DNA of 64,000 nt from CAXXOK01 sp963675925 (lineage in GTDB: Bacteria > Bacillota > Clostridia > Christensenellales > Aristaeellaceae). The stretch spans positions 310,001 through 374,000 of the forward strand of contig CAXXIB010000004.1 of assembly GCA_963675925.2 (NCBI GenBank), read 5' to 3'. This document shows positions 46,581 through 55,122 of this stretch, piece by piece. Below the pieces are notes generated by a model that saw only the letters and a program-made list of their open reading frames with translations, did not search any database and had not been told where the DNA came from. Numbering within the stretch: the stretch's first letter is position 1; every line of letters starts with the position of its first letter. The translations under genes were made by a program, and so were the position numbers.

Positions 46581-47500
46581 GCGGCACCCTCCTTGTAGTG
46601 GCGAATCACTTCGCCAAGCGTTTCTGCATCCTGCACATGCGCTGTATAGCCTGCCCCGCCGATTTTTTGAATCAAACCGGTTAATACTTTACCGGGGCCG
46701 ACTTCTATAAAGTCCGTATAATCTTGGTCTTGCAGCTTACGGATGAGACGCGTAAACCGTATAGGATGGTCCACCTGCCTGGAAAGCAGTGTGGCCGCTT
46801 CCGCTGCGGTGTACAGGCCGTTGGTAGCGTTGGCATACAACGGCAGTTCCGGCGGAGAGAATGTCAAGGTCTGTGCATAGTCTTTCAGTTTAACGGCGGC
46901 ATCCGCCATGAAGGGACTGTGGAACGCGCCGGAGACTTTCAGCGGCAATGCGCGCCCGCCCGCCTCTTTCACAGTCTGGGCAAAGGCATCCATCCGGTCC
47001 AGCGCTAACGCGCATACCACCTGCCCGGGGCTATTGTAGTTCACAGGATAGGCTCCGTGCGCCTGGCACAGGGCTTCCACCTGCTGGTCTTCCAGTTTCA
47101 CCACGGCGGCCATTGCGCCGGGGTTTTGCTGTGCGCAATCCTGCATGAACTGCGCACGCTTCTCTACCAGCGCAAATGCCTGCGTAAAAGAAAGCATTCC
47201 GCTCATGCCCAGGGCGGCAATCTCGCCAAGCGAGAATCCCACAAGCCCGTCGGGCTTTATGCCCGCTTCCATCAGCGCGGCTGCGCAGGCGCAATCCACT
47301 GCCATCAGGCAGGGCTGGGCGTTGATTGTCTGGCTCAGCGTTTCCTTATCGGCGGAAAAGCACTGGTCAAGCGTACCATTTCTGTGTTGCTCGGCCTGGT
47401 CCATCAGCCCTTTGGCTGCGGCCGATGCTTGGTATATGCTCTGCCCCATGCCGGAGTACTGTGCACCCTGGCCGGCAAATACAAATGCTATTTTACCCAT
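46574..47500 (-). CDS. fabD: malonyl-CoA:ACP transacylase
   Basis: This 308-residue enzyme loads malonyl groups onto ACP. It has F-V-F-A-G-Q-G-A-Q-Y near the N-terminus and the nucleophile Ser in G-F-S-L-G-E-I-A-A (about residue 91; most members have G-H-S-L-G-E, so His is replaced by Phe). The catalytic His is in G-A-F-H-S-P-F-M (about 197). It overlaps fabK by 13 bases. Confidence 0.95.
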   Translation of the reverse strand: MGKIAFVFAGQGAQYSGMGQSIYQASAAAKGLMDQAEQHRNGTLDQCFSADKETLSQTINAQPCLMAVDCACAAALMEAGIKPDGLVGFSLGEIAALGMSGMLSFTQAFALVEKRAQFMQDCAQQNPGAMAAVVKLEDQQVEALCQAHGAYPVNYNSPGQVVCALALDRMDAFAQTVKEAGGRALPLKVSGAFHSPFMADAAVKLKDYAQTLTFSPPELPLYANATNGLYTAAEAATLLSRQVDHPIRFTRLIRKLQDQDYTDFIEVGPGKVLTGLIQKIGGAGYTAHVQDAETLGEVIRHYKEGAAC

Positions 47501-48435
47501 GACGGCGCTCCTTTCAGAAGGTCCTCCGCCTGTGCAAACATGGTTTCGATGATCTCCTTGGCAGGTCTGATCTCGCTAACCAATGCGCTGCACTGGCCCG
47601 CGATGAAGCAGCCGTTTTCGATATCGCCATCCAGCGCAGCTTTGCGCAGCGCGCCTACGCCCATGGCTTCCAGCTCTTCCCCGGTGGTGGAGATTTCGTA
47701 TTCAAGTTTGGCATACTTGCGTGTGAAGGGGCTGCGGATGGACCGCACAGCATGGCTGAGCCGCTTGCCGGTCACAATGGTATCAATATCCTTGGCCGCC
47801 AGCACCTTCTGCTTGTAGTTATCATGAATGGTACATTCCTGCGAACACAGGAAAATGGTTCCACACTGTACGCCCGCTGCGCCCAGCATCATCGCTGCGG
47901 CTACACCGCGGCCGTCGCCGATTCCACCCGCCGCAATGACGGGGATTTTCACAGCATCGACCACCTGGGGTACAAGGGTGATGGTAGCCAGATCGCCAAT
48001 ATGCCCGCCGGATTCGCCGCCTTCGGCGATCACGGCAAACGCACCGGCGCGTTCTACCAGCCTTGCCATAGCCGTGGACGGCACGACGGGGATCACGCGG
48101 ATACCCGCGTCGAGCCAGTCCTTCATGTAGAGGTTGGGAAGCCCTGCGCCCGTGGTGACCACGGCGGGTTTTTCCTCTGCACATACCTTGGCCACGTCTT
48201 TGACAAACGGGCTCATCAGCATGACATTCACCCCGAAGGGCTTATCGGTCAGCGTACGGCATTTGCGAATTTGGTCACGCAGGTATTCAGCGTCCAGGTT
48301 CATGGCAGAGATAATGCCTAGCCCGCCGGCGTTTGAAACCGAGGCCGCGAGCTGCGCATCCGATACCCATGCCATACCGCCCTGAAAAATGGGGTATGTA
48401 AGCCCCAATTCCCGTGTCAGTATTGAGTTGATCAT
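47488..48435 (-). CDS. fabK: FMN-dependent enoyl-ACP reductase FabK
   Basis: This 315-residue TIM-barrel flavoprotein does the last reduction step of fatty acid elongation in bacteria that lack FabI. P-I-F-Q-G-G-M-A-W-V, the A-E-G-G-E-S-G-G-H-I-G active-site loop (His about residue 145) and A-A-G-G-I-G-D-G-R-G (FMN phosphate site) are present. The position within a fab operon separates it from 2-nitropropane dioxygenases. Its ATG shares the A of the acpP stop (TAATG). FabK is intrinsically insensitive to triclosan. Confidence 0.95.
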   Translation of the reverse strand: MINSILTRELGLTYPIFQGGMAWVSDAQLAASVSNAGGLGIISAMNLDAEYLRDQIRKCRTLTDKPFGVNVMLMSPFVKDVAKVCAEEKPAVVTTGAGLPNLYMKDWLDAGIRVIPVVPSTAMARLVERAGAFAVIAEGGESGGHIGDLATITLVPQVVDAVKIPVIAAGGIGDGRGVAAAMMLGAAGVQCGTIFLCSQECTIHDNYKQKVLAAKDIDTIVTGKRLSHAVRSIRSPFTRKYAKLEYEISTTGEELEAMGVGALRKAALDGDIENGCFIAGQCSALVSEIRPAKEIIETMFAQAEDLLKGAPSWVK

Positions 48436-48656
48436 TATTTTGCTGTTTCGACTTTCGCCACCAGATCGTTAATCGTGCGCAGGGATTCATCAATCTCTAC
48501 AGGCACGCCCAGTTCGTCTTCCAGGTTCATCACCAGCTCTGCCACGTCCAGGCTGTCCAGGTCCAGTTCGGAAAAGCCCATCTCCGGGCGGATTTCGTTA
48601 ACATCAATGTCTTTGGATTCGGCCAGAAGTTTTGCAATGGTATCATAAGTGCTCAT
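48435..48656 (-). CDS. acpP: acyl carrier protein
   Basis: This 73-residue acidic four-helix protein carries the phosphopantetheine Ser in D-L-D-S-L-D (about residue 35). It shuttles acyl chains between the Fab enzymes. The start has AGGAGG and lies 13 bases after fabH. Confidence 0.96.
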   Translation of the reverse strand: MSTYDTIAKLLAESKDIDVNEIRPEMGFSELDLDSLDVAELVMNLEDELGVPVEIDESLRTINDLVAKVETAK

Positions 48657-48669
48657 AAATAAGGTCCTC

Positions 48670-49626
48670 CTAAATATTGAATTGCAGCAACGCTGCAGCA
48701 GAGGTTAATCCTGCGCCAAAGGCGCTAAGTACCAGGGTGTCCCCCGTTTGCAGGCGGCCGTCCCCCATCATTTCAGACAGTAGAACGGGGATGCCAGCCG
48801 AACCCGTATTCCCGCGGGTTCCGATATTCATGGGGAACTTCTCGGCAGGCTGTTTCAGGCGCGACCGTGCGGCATCCAGGATGCGGCGGTTGGCCTGATG
48901 TAAAACGAAGTGATCGACTGCGCTTGCTTCCACCCCTCCTTTTTCCAGTACGAAGTGAATGTCCTTGCTGGACTGTGTCACGGCATACTTGAAGACTTCC
49001 TGCCCGCTCATCTGCATGGGAATCGCCTTGATTTTCGGCTCGGTGAAGGGGCAGTTACCACCATCCATTGTAGCATAAAGTACGTCAGTATTGCCAGTAG
49101 CCGCTAAATGGGTGGCTTTCAGGCCGTCGCCAACCTGGCAAACAGCAGCGCCTGCGGCATCGCCAAACAGTACGCAGGTGGCCCGGTCGGACCAGTCTGC
49201 AAGCCGTGTAATTTGCTCGGCGGCGATCACCAGTACGTTCTTCACTTGCCCGCGAAGCAGCATCGCGTCGGCCAAATCCAGCGCGTAGAGAAAGCCTGTG
49301 CAACCTGCATTTACATCCAGCGCGGGGCAGCTAGCACCCAGCTCACGCTGAATCAGGCAGGCGGTTGAGGGGAATATCATCTCTCCGCAGGTTGTGGAAC
49401 ATAGAATATAGTCAATGTCGTCGGTTGTAAGTCCAGCTCTGTCCAGCGCCATCCTGGCCGCTTTTGCGCCCAGGGCACTGATGGTTTCATCTCCCGTGAG
49501 GATGCGGCGGCTTGCAATGCCGGTGTGGGATTGTATCCATTCATCCGAGGTATCCAGAATTTCCGAGATGGTTTCGTTGTCTATTTCCTGTGCGGGCAGC
49601 GCATGCCCAAAGGAGCTAATTTTCAT
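48670..49626 (-). CDS. fabH: beta-ketoacyl-ACP synthase III
   Basis: This 318-residue enzyme starts fatty acid synthesis by joining acyl-CoA and malonyl-ACP. Motifs are D-V-N-A-G-C-T-G-F (Cys about 110), H-Q-A-N-R-R-I (His about 245) and G-N-T-G-S-A (Asn about 275). It starts four bases after the fabT stop, where no strong ribosome site is visible, so coupling to fabT translation is likely. Confidence 0.96.
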   Translation of the reverse strand: MKISSFGHALPAQEIDNETISEILDTSDEWIQSHTGIASRRILTGDETISALGAKAARMALDRAGLTTDDIDYILCSTTCGEMIFPSTACLIQRELGASCPALDVNAGCTGFLYALDLADAMLLRGQVKNVLVIAAEQITRLADWSDRATCVLFGDAAGAAVCQVGDGLKATHLAATGNTDVLYATMDGGNCPFTEPKIKAIPMQMSGQEVFKYAVTQSSKDIHFVLEKGGVEASAVDHFVLHQANRRILDAARSRLKQPAEKFPMNIGTRGNTGSAGIPVLLSEMMGDGRLQTGDTLVLSAFGAGLTSAAALLQFNI

Positions 49627-49630
49627 TCAT

Positions 49631-50134
49631 TCACACACTTTCATTTTGATTTTTTTCGCGTCTTTCTTGTTTCTTCGCCTCCACTTCTGCAAATGCATTG
49701 TCGAAAAATCGGTTGAGTGCCTTCATGCCCCGTAGCAAGCCATCCCGTTCCGGCGGGAGGAGCAATTTATCTATATCGCGGACCATCTGCTCATGAAAAT
49801 AGCGGTGCGCCCCGTTCATTTTCTTTCCCATGCGCGTCAGTTCCACGATCACACTGCGTTTATCTTTGTCGGATTTCCGTTTCTCTACATACCCTTTTTT
49901 AAACAGCTTGTTAATGGCAACGGTCACCGTTGGCGGGGATAAATCCAGCGTCTGGGCCAGCTCATGCAGTTGCATACCGTCCTGCCGCTTCTCGCCGATG
50001 GCTTCCAGCATGTGCATCTCGCTGATGGTCAGTTCCATGCCGGAAATCAGGTTGATGATCTCTTCCTCCAGCATGACGATCTTCCGATACGCCATGACCA
50101 GTAACCGGTTGAGCTCATGGTTGAAAGTGTCCAT
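49631..50134 (-). CDS. fabT: MarR-family regulator of fatty acid synthesis (FabT-like)
   Basis: This 167-residue winged-helix protein has a DNA-recognition helix near L-S-P-P-T-V-T-V-A-I-N-K-L and the wing D-K-D-K-R-S-V-I-V-E-L-T. It is the first gene of the fab operon, like FabT in streptococci, which represses fab genes when bound to long-chain acyl-ACP. The tail (about 145-167) is a charged helix. A palindrome at the promoter of this operon is the probable binding site. Confidence 0.92.
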   Translation of the reverse strand: MDTFNHELNRLLVMAYRKIVMLEEEIINLISGMELTISEMHMLEAIGEKRQDGMQLHELAQTLDLSPPTVTVAINKLFKKGYVEKRKSDKDKRSVIVELTRMGKKMNGAHRYFHEQMVRDIDKLLLPPERDGLLRGMKALNRFFDNAFAEVEAKKQERREKNQNESV

Positions 50135-50177
50135 CCGCGCCCGCCTTTTCCAGAGATTGACCTACGCATTATCATTC

Positions 50178-50188
50178 GTTAGTCTAAC
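50178..50188. promoter_or_regulatory. putative FabT operator
   Basis: The perfect 11-base palindrome GTTAG-T-CTAAC lies two bases downstream of the -10 box, covering the expected transcription start. A wider CATTCG/CGAATG pair encloses the region (50173-50209). Binding there would block transcription. The assignment to FabT is inferred from position. Confidence 0.65.
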
Positions 50189-50190
50189 TA

Positions 50191-50218
50191 ATTATATGAG
50201 AAAGCGAATGATTGTCAA
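50191..50218 (-). promoter_or_regulatory. promoter of the fab operon
   Basis: On the minus strand, TTGACA (50213-50218), a 16-base spacer and TATAAT (50191-50196): both hexamers match the consensus fully. The leader before fabT is about 50 bases. Confidence 0.88.
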
Positions 50219-50364
50219 GTACGGGTCCGGCAGGGTAACCACAACATCTGCCGGATTTCTACCCTTAGAACACAACAGAGCGAAGTGTACCACAGCTTTG
50301 CCGCCATGAACAGTGACAAGGGGAAGCAGCGCTTTGATACAAAATTAGTACAAGATGACGGTTC

Positions 50365-50393
50365 TTTACAAAGCCCCCAAGGCTTGTTACAAT
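50365..50393 (+). promoter_or_regulatory. promoter of the pyrophosphatase gene
   Basis: TTTACA (50365-50370), a 17-base spacer and TACAAT (50388-50393), 30 bases upstream of the start codon. Confidence 0.75.
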
Positions 50394-50423
50394 GCAGGCA
50401 AAGGCTAATGGGAGGTCACCGAC

Positions 50424-50960
50424 ATGAGCAATATATGGCATGATATTTCACCCAAGCGTATTGCACCACAGGACTTTATTGCCGTTATCGAAATTGAAAA
50501 AGGATCCAAGAAGAAATATGAACTGGACAAGGAAACGGGCAGTTTGATTTTGGACCGCATCCTGTACACATCCACCCACTATCCGTGCAACTATGGTCTG
50601 ATTCCGCGCACCTATGCCGAAGACCTGGACCCGCTGGATGTGCTGGTGGTCTCAAGCGAAGTCATTCAGCCGCTGAGTCTGGTACGCTGCTACCCCATCG
50701 GCGTATTAACCATGCTGGATCAGGGCCGGCCGGATGAAAAAATTATCGCCATTCCGTTTCAGGATCCCACTTTCAACAGCTACAAAGACATCAGCGAGTT
50801 GCCCAAGCATATTTTCTCGGAGATGTCGCATTTCTTCTCCGTATATAAGAACCTTGAAGGCAAGGAAACGGTTGTAGACGAGCTCCACGGCCCCGCCGAA
50901 GCCCAGAAGGTGATCCGCAAAAGTCTGGATGCCTACATCGAAAAATTCTGCGCTTCATAA
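50424..50960 (+). CDS. ppa: family I inorganic pyrophosphatase
   Basis: This 178-residue soluble enzyme hydrolyses pyrophosphate. The signature D-L-D-P-L-D-V-L-V (about 72-80) supplies metal-binding Asp residues. E-I-E-K-G-S-K-K-K-Y, H-Y-P-C-N-Y-G-L-I-P-R-T and P-F-Q-D-P are intact. The start has GGGAGGT upstream. Many Clostridia use family II enzymes or membrane pumps instead, so a soluble family I enzyme is worth noting. Confidence 0.95.
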   Translation: MSNIWHDISPKRIAPQDFIAVIEIEKGSKKKYELDKETGSLILDRILYTSTHYPCNYGLIPRTYAEDLDPLDVLVVSSEVIQPLSLVRCYPIGVLTMLDQGRPDEKIIAIPFQDPTFNSYKDISELPKHIFSEMSHFFSVYKNLEGKETVVDELHGPAEAQKVIRKSLDAYIEKFCAS

Positions 50961-51021
50961 ACAACCCGCATCGCAATCGGCCGCACCCGAAAAAACACTG
51001 CGCCGGAACGCAAATATCGCA

Positions 51022-51050
51022 TTGACAAGCCCCAACCCTTCCCCTATAAT
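51022..51050 (+). promoter_or_regulatory. promoter of tRNA-Ser
   Basis: TTGACA (51022-51027), a 17-base spacer and TATAAT (51045-51050), a full consensus promoter 25 bases before the tRNA. Confidence 0.88.
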
Positions 51051-51075
51051 ATATCCGTTGCGCTCATGCGCATAG

Positions 51076-51165
51076 GGAGAGTTGGCTGAGTGGTCGAAGG
51101 CGCACGACTGGAAATCGTGTTCAGGCCAAAACCTGACTAGGGTTCGAATCCCTAACTCTCCGCCA
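51076..51165 (+). tRNA. tRNA-Ser (anticodon GGA)
   Basis: A 90-nt class II tRNA with a long variable arm. The acceptor is GGAGAGT/ACTCTCC and the anticodon arm is CACGA-CTGGAAA-TCGTG (anticodon GGA). The variable arm is TTCAGG...CCTGA, the T-arm is AGGG-TTCGAAT-CCCT, and G-CCA is encoded. It reads TCC and TCT codons. Confidence 0.96.
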
Positions 51166-51166
51166 C

Positions 51167-51200
51167 AAAAACCCCGCATCAGTACTGATGCGGGGTTTTT
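51167..51200. terminator. terminator after tRNA-Ser
   Basis: A perfect 34-base palindrome (17-base arms, A-run, CCCCGCATCAGT and complement, T-run), two bases after the CCA end. Confidence 0.9.
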
Positions 51201-51329
51201 ATTTGATACTACTATTGTGGATGCTCGCCGCTCGATACCGCCAAAATTCACACGGATTATCTCCTATTTCTTTCCATTGCCATGCAATCGTAGATAGCAG
51301 CAAATATTTCAATGACCGACAACCTATGC

Positions 51330-51335
51330 TATACT
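51330..51335 (+). promoter_or_regulatory. putative -10 element of a leaderless transcript
   Basis: TATACT at 51330-51335, with a weak TTTCAA -35 at 51307-51312 (17-base spacer). The ATG at 51342 lies seven bases downstream, exactly where transcription should start, and no ribosome site is visible. Confidence 0.45.
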
Positions 51336-51341
51336 ATGGAT

Positions 51342-52079
51342 ATGAAGAAAATAGAAATCGAGAAAAATCTGGTTGTGTATCAATTTGAGCCGACACGTGA
51401 CGGAAATGTTGGCAGCAACCTGTATATGCTATTAAACGGGGCAGAGGCACTCCTGATCGATGCCGGATACGCGCATCAAATGCAGGAAGTCCTGCATGAT
51501 ATTGATGGCAAGTATACCATAGCCGGTGTGATTCCATCGCACTTTCATCCCGATCACATTGATGGGATCCGATTGCTGGATACGCAAGCCATCTACGGCA
51601 ACCCCTATGCCGTCAACACCATTCGTACCTATCTGCCTGAGGATGAAGCCCTGCTCTCGCCCACAGTCATTGTGGATAACGAAACAAAGCTGCGGTTTGG
51701 TGATTTCAATTTGCAGTTTGAACATGCGCCGGGGCATTCGGATTGTTCCATGCTGATTTTCATCAATCGCACCTATGTTCATGTGGGTGATCTTTATATC
51801 ACCATGAATGATGGAACCGATGTATTGCCCTTTGTAAAATGGACCAATGTGCCGTCACACATTGAATCCCTAAAAAGAATCCAAACGCTGAGCCGCACGC
51901 TGCTAACGGGACATGGAACGGTAGCAATTGACGAAACTACGGCGAAACCCGGCATTGAGGATCGCCTATCGTATCTGCAAGCGTTGCTTGCAACAAGCAA
52001 TACCTGCACCGTGCAGGAAGCGCTTCAAAATAGCAGGCGTCCCTTTGCTAAGCACGAATGGCGGGAGTTTGTGAAGTAA
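51342..52079 (+). CDS. MBL-fold metallo-hydrolase
   Basis: This 245-residue metallo-beta-lactamase fold protein has the zinc motif S-H-F-H-P-D-H-I-D-G (about 67-76), H-A-P-G-H-S-D-C-S, V-G-D-L and L-L-T-G-H-G. It is likely a thiolester or glyoxalase-II-type hydrolase; the substrate is unknown. The start is uncertain: ATG codons occur at 51312, 51336 and 51342 and none has a ribosome site. I prefer 51342, where a -10 box suggests a leaderless message. Confidence 0.87.
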   Translation: MKKIEIEKNLVVYQFEPTRDGNVGSNLYMLLNGAEALLIDAGYAHQMQEVLHDIDGKYTIAGVIPSHFHPDHIDGIRLLDTQAIYGNPYAVNTIRTYLPEDEALLSPTVIVDNETKLRFGDFNLQFEHAPGHSDCSMLIFINRTYVHVGDLYITMNDGTDVLPFVKWTNVPSHIESLKRIQTLSRTLLTGHGTVAIDETTAKPGIEDRLSYLQALLATSNTCTVQEALQNSRRPFAKHEWREFVK

Positions 52080-52122
52080 ACCCTGCTGTATAACTACATG
52101 AATTGAAGACGGGAGGCTAACC

Positions 52123-52443
52123 ATGATCAGTGACAGCTTTAGGGTTTTTATGAAAGAAGCACCCAAGGAGCAAGCATCATGGGCCAAGATGATCGGAGAC
52201 CTGTCAAGTGCCAGTGCGCTGGATGATAAAACGCAGGCGCTCTGCTATATCACAGCGCTGGTATCGGCTGATTTGCTCAGCGGCATCAACTACCATGTGA
52301 AAATCGCAAAAGCAACAGGCGCATCACGAAACGAGGTCAAGTCCGCTGTGCTAACCGCCCTGCCGGTTGTCGGAAACCGCGCAATTCATGCGCTGCCGGT
52401 TGCCCTTGATGCCTATGATGAGGAAACTGCGCCAGCCCCGTAG
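52123..52443 (+). CDS. carboxymuconolactone decarboxylase-like (AhpD-fold) protein
   Basis: This 106-residue all-helical protein has the CMD/AhpD layout, with L-D-D-K-T-Q-A-L-C-Y-I-T-A-L and a later H-V-K-I-A-K-A-T-G-A-S. The AhpD C-x-x-C pair is not present: a single Cys occurs near residue 40 and the His near residue 65. A peroxidase-linked role is therefore doubtful. GGGAGG precedes the ATG. It lies between the MBL hydrolase and a flavodoxin, in what looks like a small redox set. Confidence 0.78.
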   Translation: MISDSFRVFMKEAPKEQASWAKMIGDLSSASALDDKTQALCYITALVSADLLSGINYHVKIAKATGASRNEVKSAVLTALPVVGNRAIHALPVALDAYDEETAPAP

Positions 52444-52497
52444 GTACCCGTACACAAGCCGTCCTGATGAGTCTATCAATACAATGAGGTGACCATG

Positions 52498-52998
52498 ATG
52501 CAAACATGCATAGCGTATTTTTCAAAAACGGGTAACACCAAAATGGCCGCGGAGCATTTGGCTGAAAAAACCAGCGCAACGCTGATTGCGCTTAACGACG
52601 CAACCAACTATAGCGGCATGATCGGGTTCATGAAAGGCGGAATGAAGGCATCCATCGGTAAAAGCGCAAAGCTGGATCCTGCCCTTTATGATGCGATTGC
52701 CAAGTTCGACAGGATTATCCTCGCCACTCCTGTTTGGGCGGGAAAAACAACACCCGCTATCAATGCAGTGCTGACCCACGTGGACTTTCAAGGCAAACAG
52801 GTCTATGTGATCACAACGCAAGCCGATCCAAGATGTGAAAATTCCGAAAAACGCGAAGATTTTTATCGCAAAGCCATCGAAGCGAAACACGGTACGTTTA
52901 TGAAGCTTTATGCGCTGTATGGCGCGTCTCCGGGCAAGGTAGCATCGCGCGAAGACATGAACCAAAGGGTGGACGAGACGATTGATCTCCTGGCGTAA
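52498..52998 (+). CDS. flavodoxin-like protein
   Basis: This 166-residue protein has the FMN phosphate loop F-S-K-T-G-N-T (about residues 8-14) and T-P-V-W-A-G-K near 80, typical for flavodoxin/NAD(P)H-FMN-reductase-like proteins. It carries electrons or serves as a quinone reductase. I start at the ATG at 52498, six bases after GAGGTG; an adjacent upstream ATG and a GTG are possible. Confidence 0.88.
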   Translation: MQTCIAYFSKTGNTKMAAEHLAEKTSATLIALNDATNYSGMIGFMKGGMKASIGKSAKLDPALYDAIAKFDRIILATPVWAGKTTPAINAVLTHVDFQGKQVYVITTQADPRCENSEKREDFYRKAIEAKHGTFMKLYALYGASPGKVASREDMNQRVDETIDLLA

Positions 52999-53138
52999 CG
53001 GTAACAGGCACTCGCCTTGCAATTTTCAGTCTTGCCAGCATAACACACCTATAGCGGCTATGGGTCAGGTAGCCACGCCACCCGCCGGGCTTTGTGTAGC
53101 GCTTTATTAAACCCTGCAATGTTTCAAACCGATAAATC

Positions 53139-53166
53139 TTGTAAACACTAGAAAATATGATATGAT
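53139..53166 (+). promoter_or_regulatory. promoter of the secreted beta-rich protein gene
   Basis: TTGTAA (53139-53144), a 16-base spacer and TATGAT (53161-53166), 60 bases upstream of the start. Confidence 0.6.
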
Positions 53167-53226
53167 AGCAGAAGGGTATTATGTTTGGTTTCTGTTATCC
53201 ACTAAAGACAAAAAGGAGACTCTGTT

Positions 53227-53922
53227 ATGTTAAAGAAATTCACCGCTTTGCTGCTGGCCGTATTCATGCTAACTGCAATGGCAACAGCACAATCCGCCGA
53301 GTATACCGGCGTATGGTATCTGCTTTCTATTGAATCTGAAGGCATTACCATCAACCCCGCTGATATGGGGATGGAAATGATCATCACCCTGAACGATGAC
53401 GGCTCCGGTATGGTATCCAGCACAGATGAGGAAGAAACACCTGCCACCTGGACTCTGGAAGGCGATGTGCTTACCGTAGTCGCCGAGGAAGAACCGCTTT
53501 CTTTCGTGCTGAATGAAGAGGGTAAGTTGGTTGCAAGTATTGAAGAAACAACCATGATCTTTGATCGCGAACCTCCTGTCGCCGGCTTTGCAGCCGCTGC
53601 GGAAGTCGCAGCCGAAGATATCTCCGACTTTGATGGCACCTGGAACATCACCATGGTCAACGCATATGGCATGGTCGTACCGTTTGCCGCGATGGCGGAA
53701 TCCGGTCTGGAAGACGCAACTGTTCTGATTGATAACGGCGTATTGACTGCGTTTGCGGTAACCAGCGAAGAAGCCGGTACTTTGGTCGATGGGAAACTGA
53801 TGATCGGATCCTCCCTGGGTGACGAATACGCGCAGTCTGTTAGCTTGCTGGAAGACGGCACGCTGGCATTGAATTACATGGGCATCATTTTCTACTGTGA
53901 AAAGGTAGAGGTCATGGAGTAA
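53227..53922 (+). CDS. secreted protein with two lipocalin-like repeats
   Basis: This 231-residue protein has a signal peptide (1-21) and two similar beta-barrel-like domains. One starts Y-T-G-V-W-Y-L-L-S-I-E (about 26) and the other D-G-T-W-N-I-T-M-V-N (about 138). Both have the G-x-W start of lipocalin-like (DUF5640-type) domains and end in a short hydrophobic strand. It is acidic, without Cys in the mature part except one near the end. A ligand-binding or cell-wall role is possible, but I do not assign one. AAGGAG precedes the ATG. Confidence 0.78.
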   Translation: MLKKFTALLLAVFMLTAMATAQSAEYTGVWYLLSIESEGITINPADMGMEMIITLNDDGSGMVSSTDEEETPATWTLEGDVLTVVAEEEPLSFVLNEEGKLVASIEETTMIFDREPPVAGFAAAAEVAAEDISDFDGTWNITMVNAYGMVVPFAAMAESGLEDATVLIDNGVLTAFAVTSEEAGTLVDGKLMIGSSLGDEYAQSVSLLEDGTLALNYMGIIFYCEKVEVME

Positions 53923-53959
53923 CAGTCTGCCCTGATGCTTGAAACCCCATCAAAACCAG

Positions 53960-53989
53960 ACGCCCGGATCGCTTGATCCGGGCGTTTTC
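53960..53989. terminator. terminator after the secreted beta-rich protein gene
   Basis: An 11-base perfect stem ACGCCCGGATC/GATCCGGGCGT with a GCTT loop and TTTTCTTT on the plus strand. It lies between convergent genes and could serve both. Confidence 0.88.
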
Positions 53990-54012
53990 TTTACCTATAA
54001 ACATACGCGCTT

Positions 54013-55026
54013 TTATGCCGTAGTTTTGGCTTTCCTTCGGTAGCCCAGCGAACGCAATACACTGCGTACGCTTGCCCTAAGGGCGCGGGGTCGGTAACCC
54101 AGTTGCCTTGTCGCTTTGCGGTGGCTAAACAGGGCATTTGAATATAAGGTAAACAGCGAATACGGTGTCAATAGGGGCACTCGGCGAAACAGCAGCGACA
54201 GTCTTTCTCCAAGATAGGCGGCTGCTTTCATCACGAATTTTGGAACATAGAGCGGCATGAACCGGCGGCCCGTATAGCGGGAGATGATTCGCATCAGCCC
54301 GGCGACCGTGATAAAGTGTCCGGACAGGATATAGCACTCCCCCGGTTTCCCCTTTGTCTCGCAGCGGATGATGCCCTCCGCCACATCGCGAACATCCACA
54401 AAATCGTACCCGCCGCTGATAGATACGGGAATATGCCCGGAGGCCATGGCCGCAATGGTGCGCGTCAGGTGGTTGGTTTTTAGGCTGTCACCCGGGCCGA
54501 TAATCCCAGAGGGGTGCACGATGCTTACGTTGAGCCCGCGTCTGGCATATTGCAGTACGATATTCGCCGCCATAGCCTTGGACTTGGCATATTGGCCATG
54601 CACGGTGCCGGGCGAAAACTGCCGGGTTTCGGCAATCACATCGGGACGCGGTTTTTCGGCAATGGCATGCACCGAGCTGACATACACAACCCGCGGAATA
54701 CCACGCTGCAAGGCGCAGTCCATCACGTTGCGGGTTCCTTCCACATTCACCTGCCAGACCTTGGGGTTCTCTTTGGAGGCAATGGTAATATACGCCGCCA
54801 GGTGGTACAGCACCGCTGTGTCGTACCCAGTGGTATCCATAAACGGAAGCAGGGACTCCCGGTCGCATACATTGCCAGGCACACGCTCCACGGCAGCGGG
54901 CAACGGGGTTTTATCATCGGGCAGCACTAATACACGGATATCGTGGCCGTGCTGACCCAAAAGCTGCTGGATCACAGTCTGGCCCACATGTCCGGTTCCG
55001 CCTGTAATCAGGTACAGTTTACGCAA
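54013..55026 (-). CDS. NAD-dependent epimerase/dehydratase family protein
   Basis: This 337-residue extended short-chain dehydrogenase has the cofactor loop T-G-G-T-G-H-V-G (about residues 7-14), H-L-A-A-Y, V-S-S-V-H-A and the Y-A-K-S-K catalytic pair (about 144-148). Members act on nucleotide sugars, sterol-like or dihydroflavonol-type ketones. I choose the TTG at 55026, seven bases after AAGGAGG; the longer frame to 55128 runs through the promoter region. It is not near sugar-nucleotide genes, so the substrate stays open. Confidence 0.87.
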   Translation of the reverse strand: MRKLYLITGGTGHVGQTVIQQLLGQHGHDIRVLVLPDDKTPLPAAVERVPGNVCDRESLLPFMDTTGYDTAVLYHLAAYITIASKENPKVWQVNVEGTRNVMDCALQRGIPRVVYVSSVHAIAEKPRPDVIAETRQFSPGTVHGQYAKSKAMAANIVLQYARRGLNVSIVHPSGIIGPGDSLKTNHLTRTIAAMASGHIPVSISGGYDFVDVRDVAEGIIRCETKGKPGECYILSGHFITVAGLMRIISRYTGRRFMPLYVPKFVMKAAAYLGERLSLLFRRVPLLTPYSLFTLYSNALFSHRKATRQLGYRPRALRASVRSVLRSLGYRRKAKTTA

Positions 55027-55122
55027 ACTACATCCCTCCTTCCTACTTATAGTATACCACTGTAGCCATAGAACAATTGTAAATCCTCCGGTTTCGCTAA
55101 TCGCTCCGTAAATCGCATAGTA

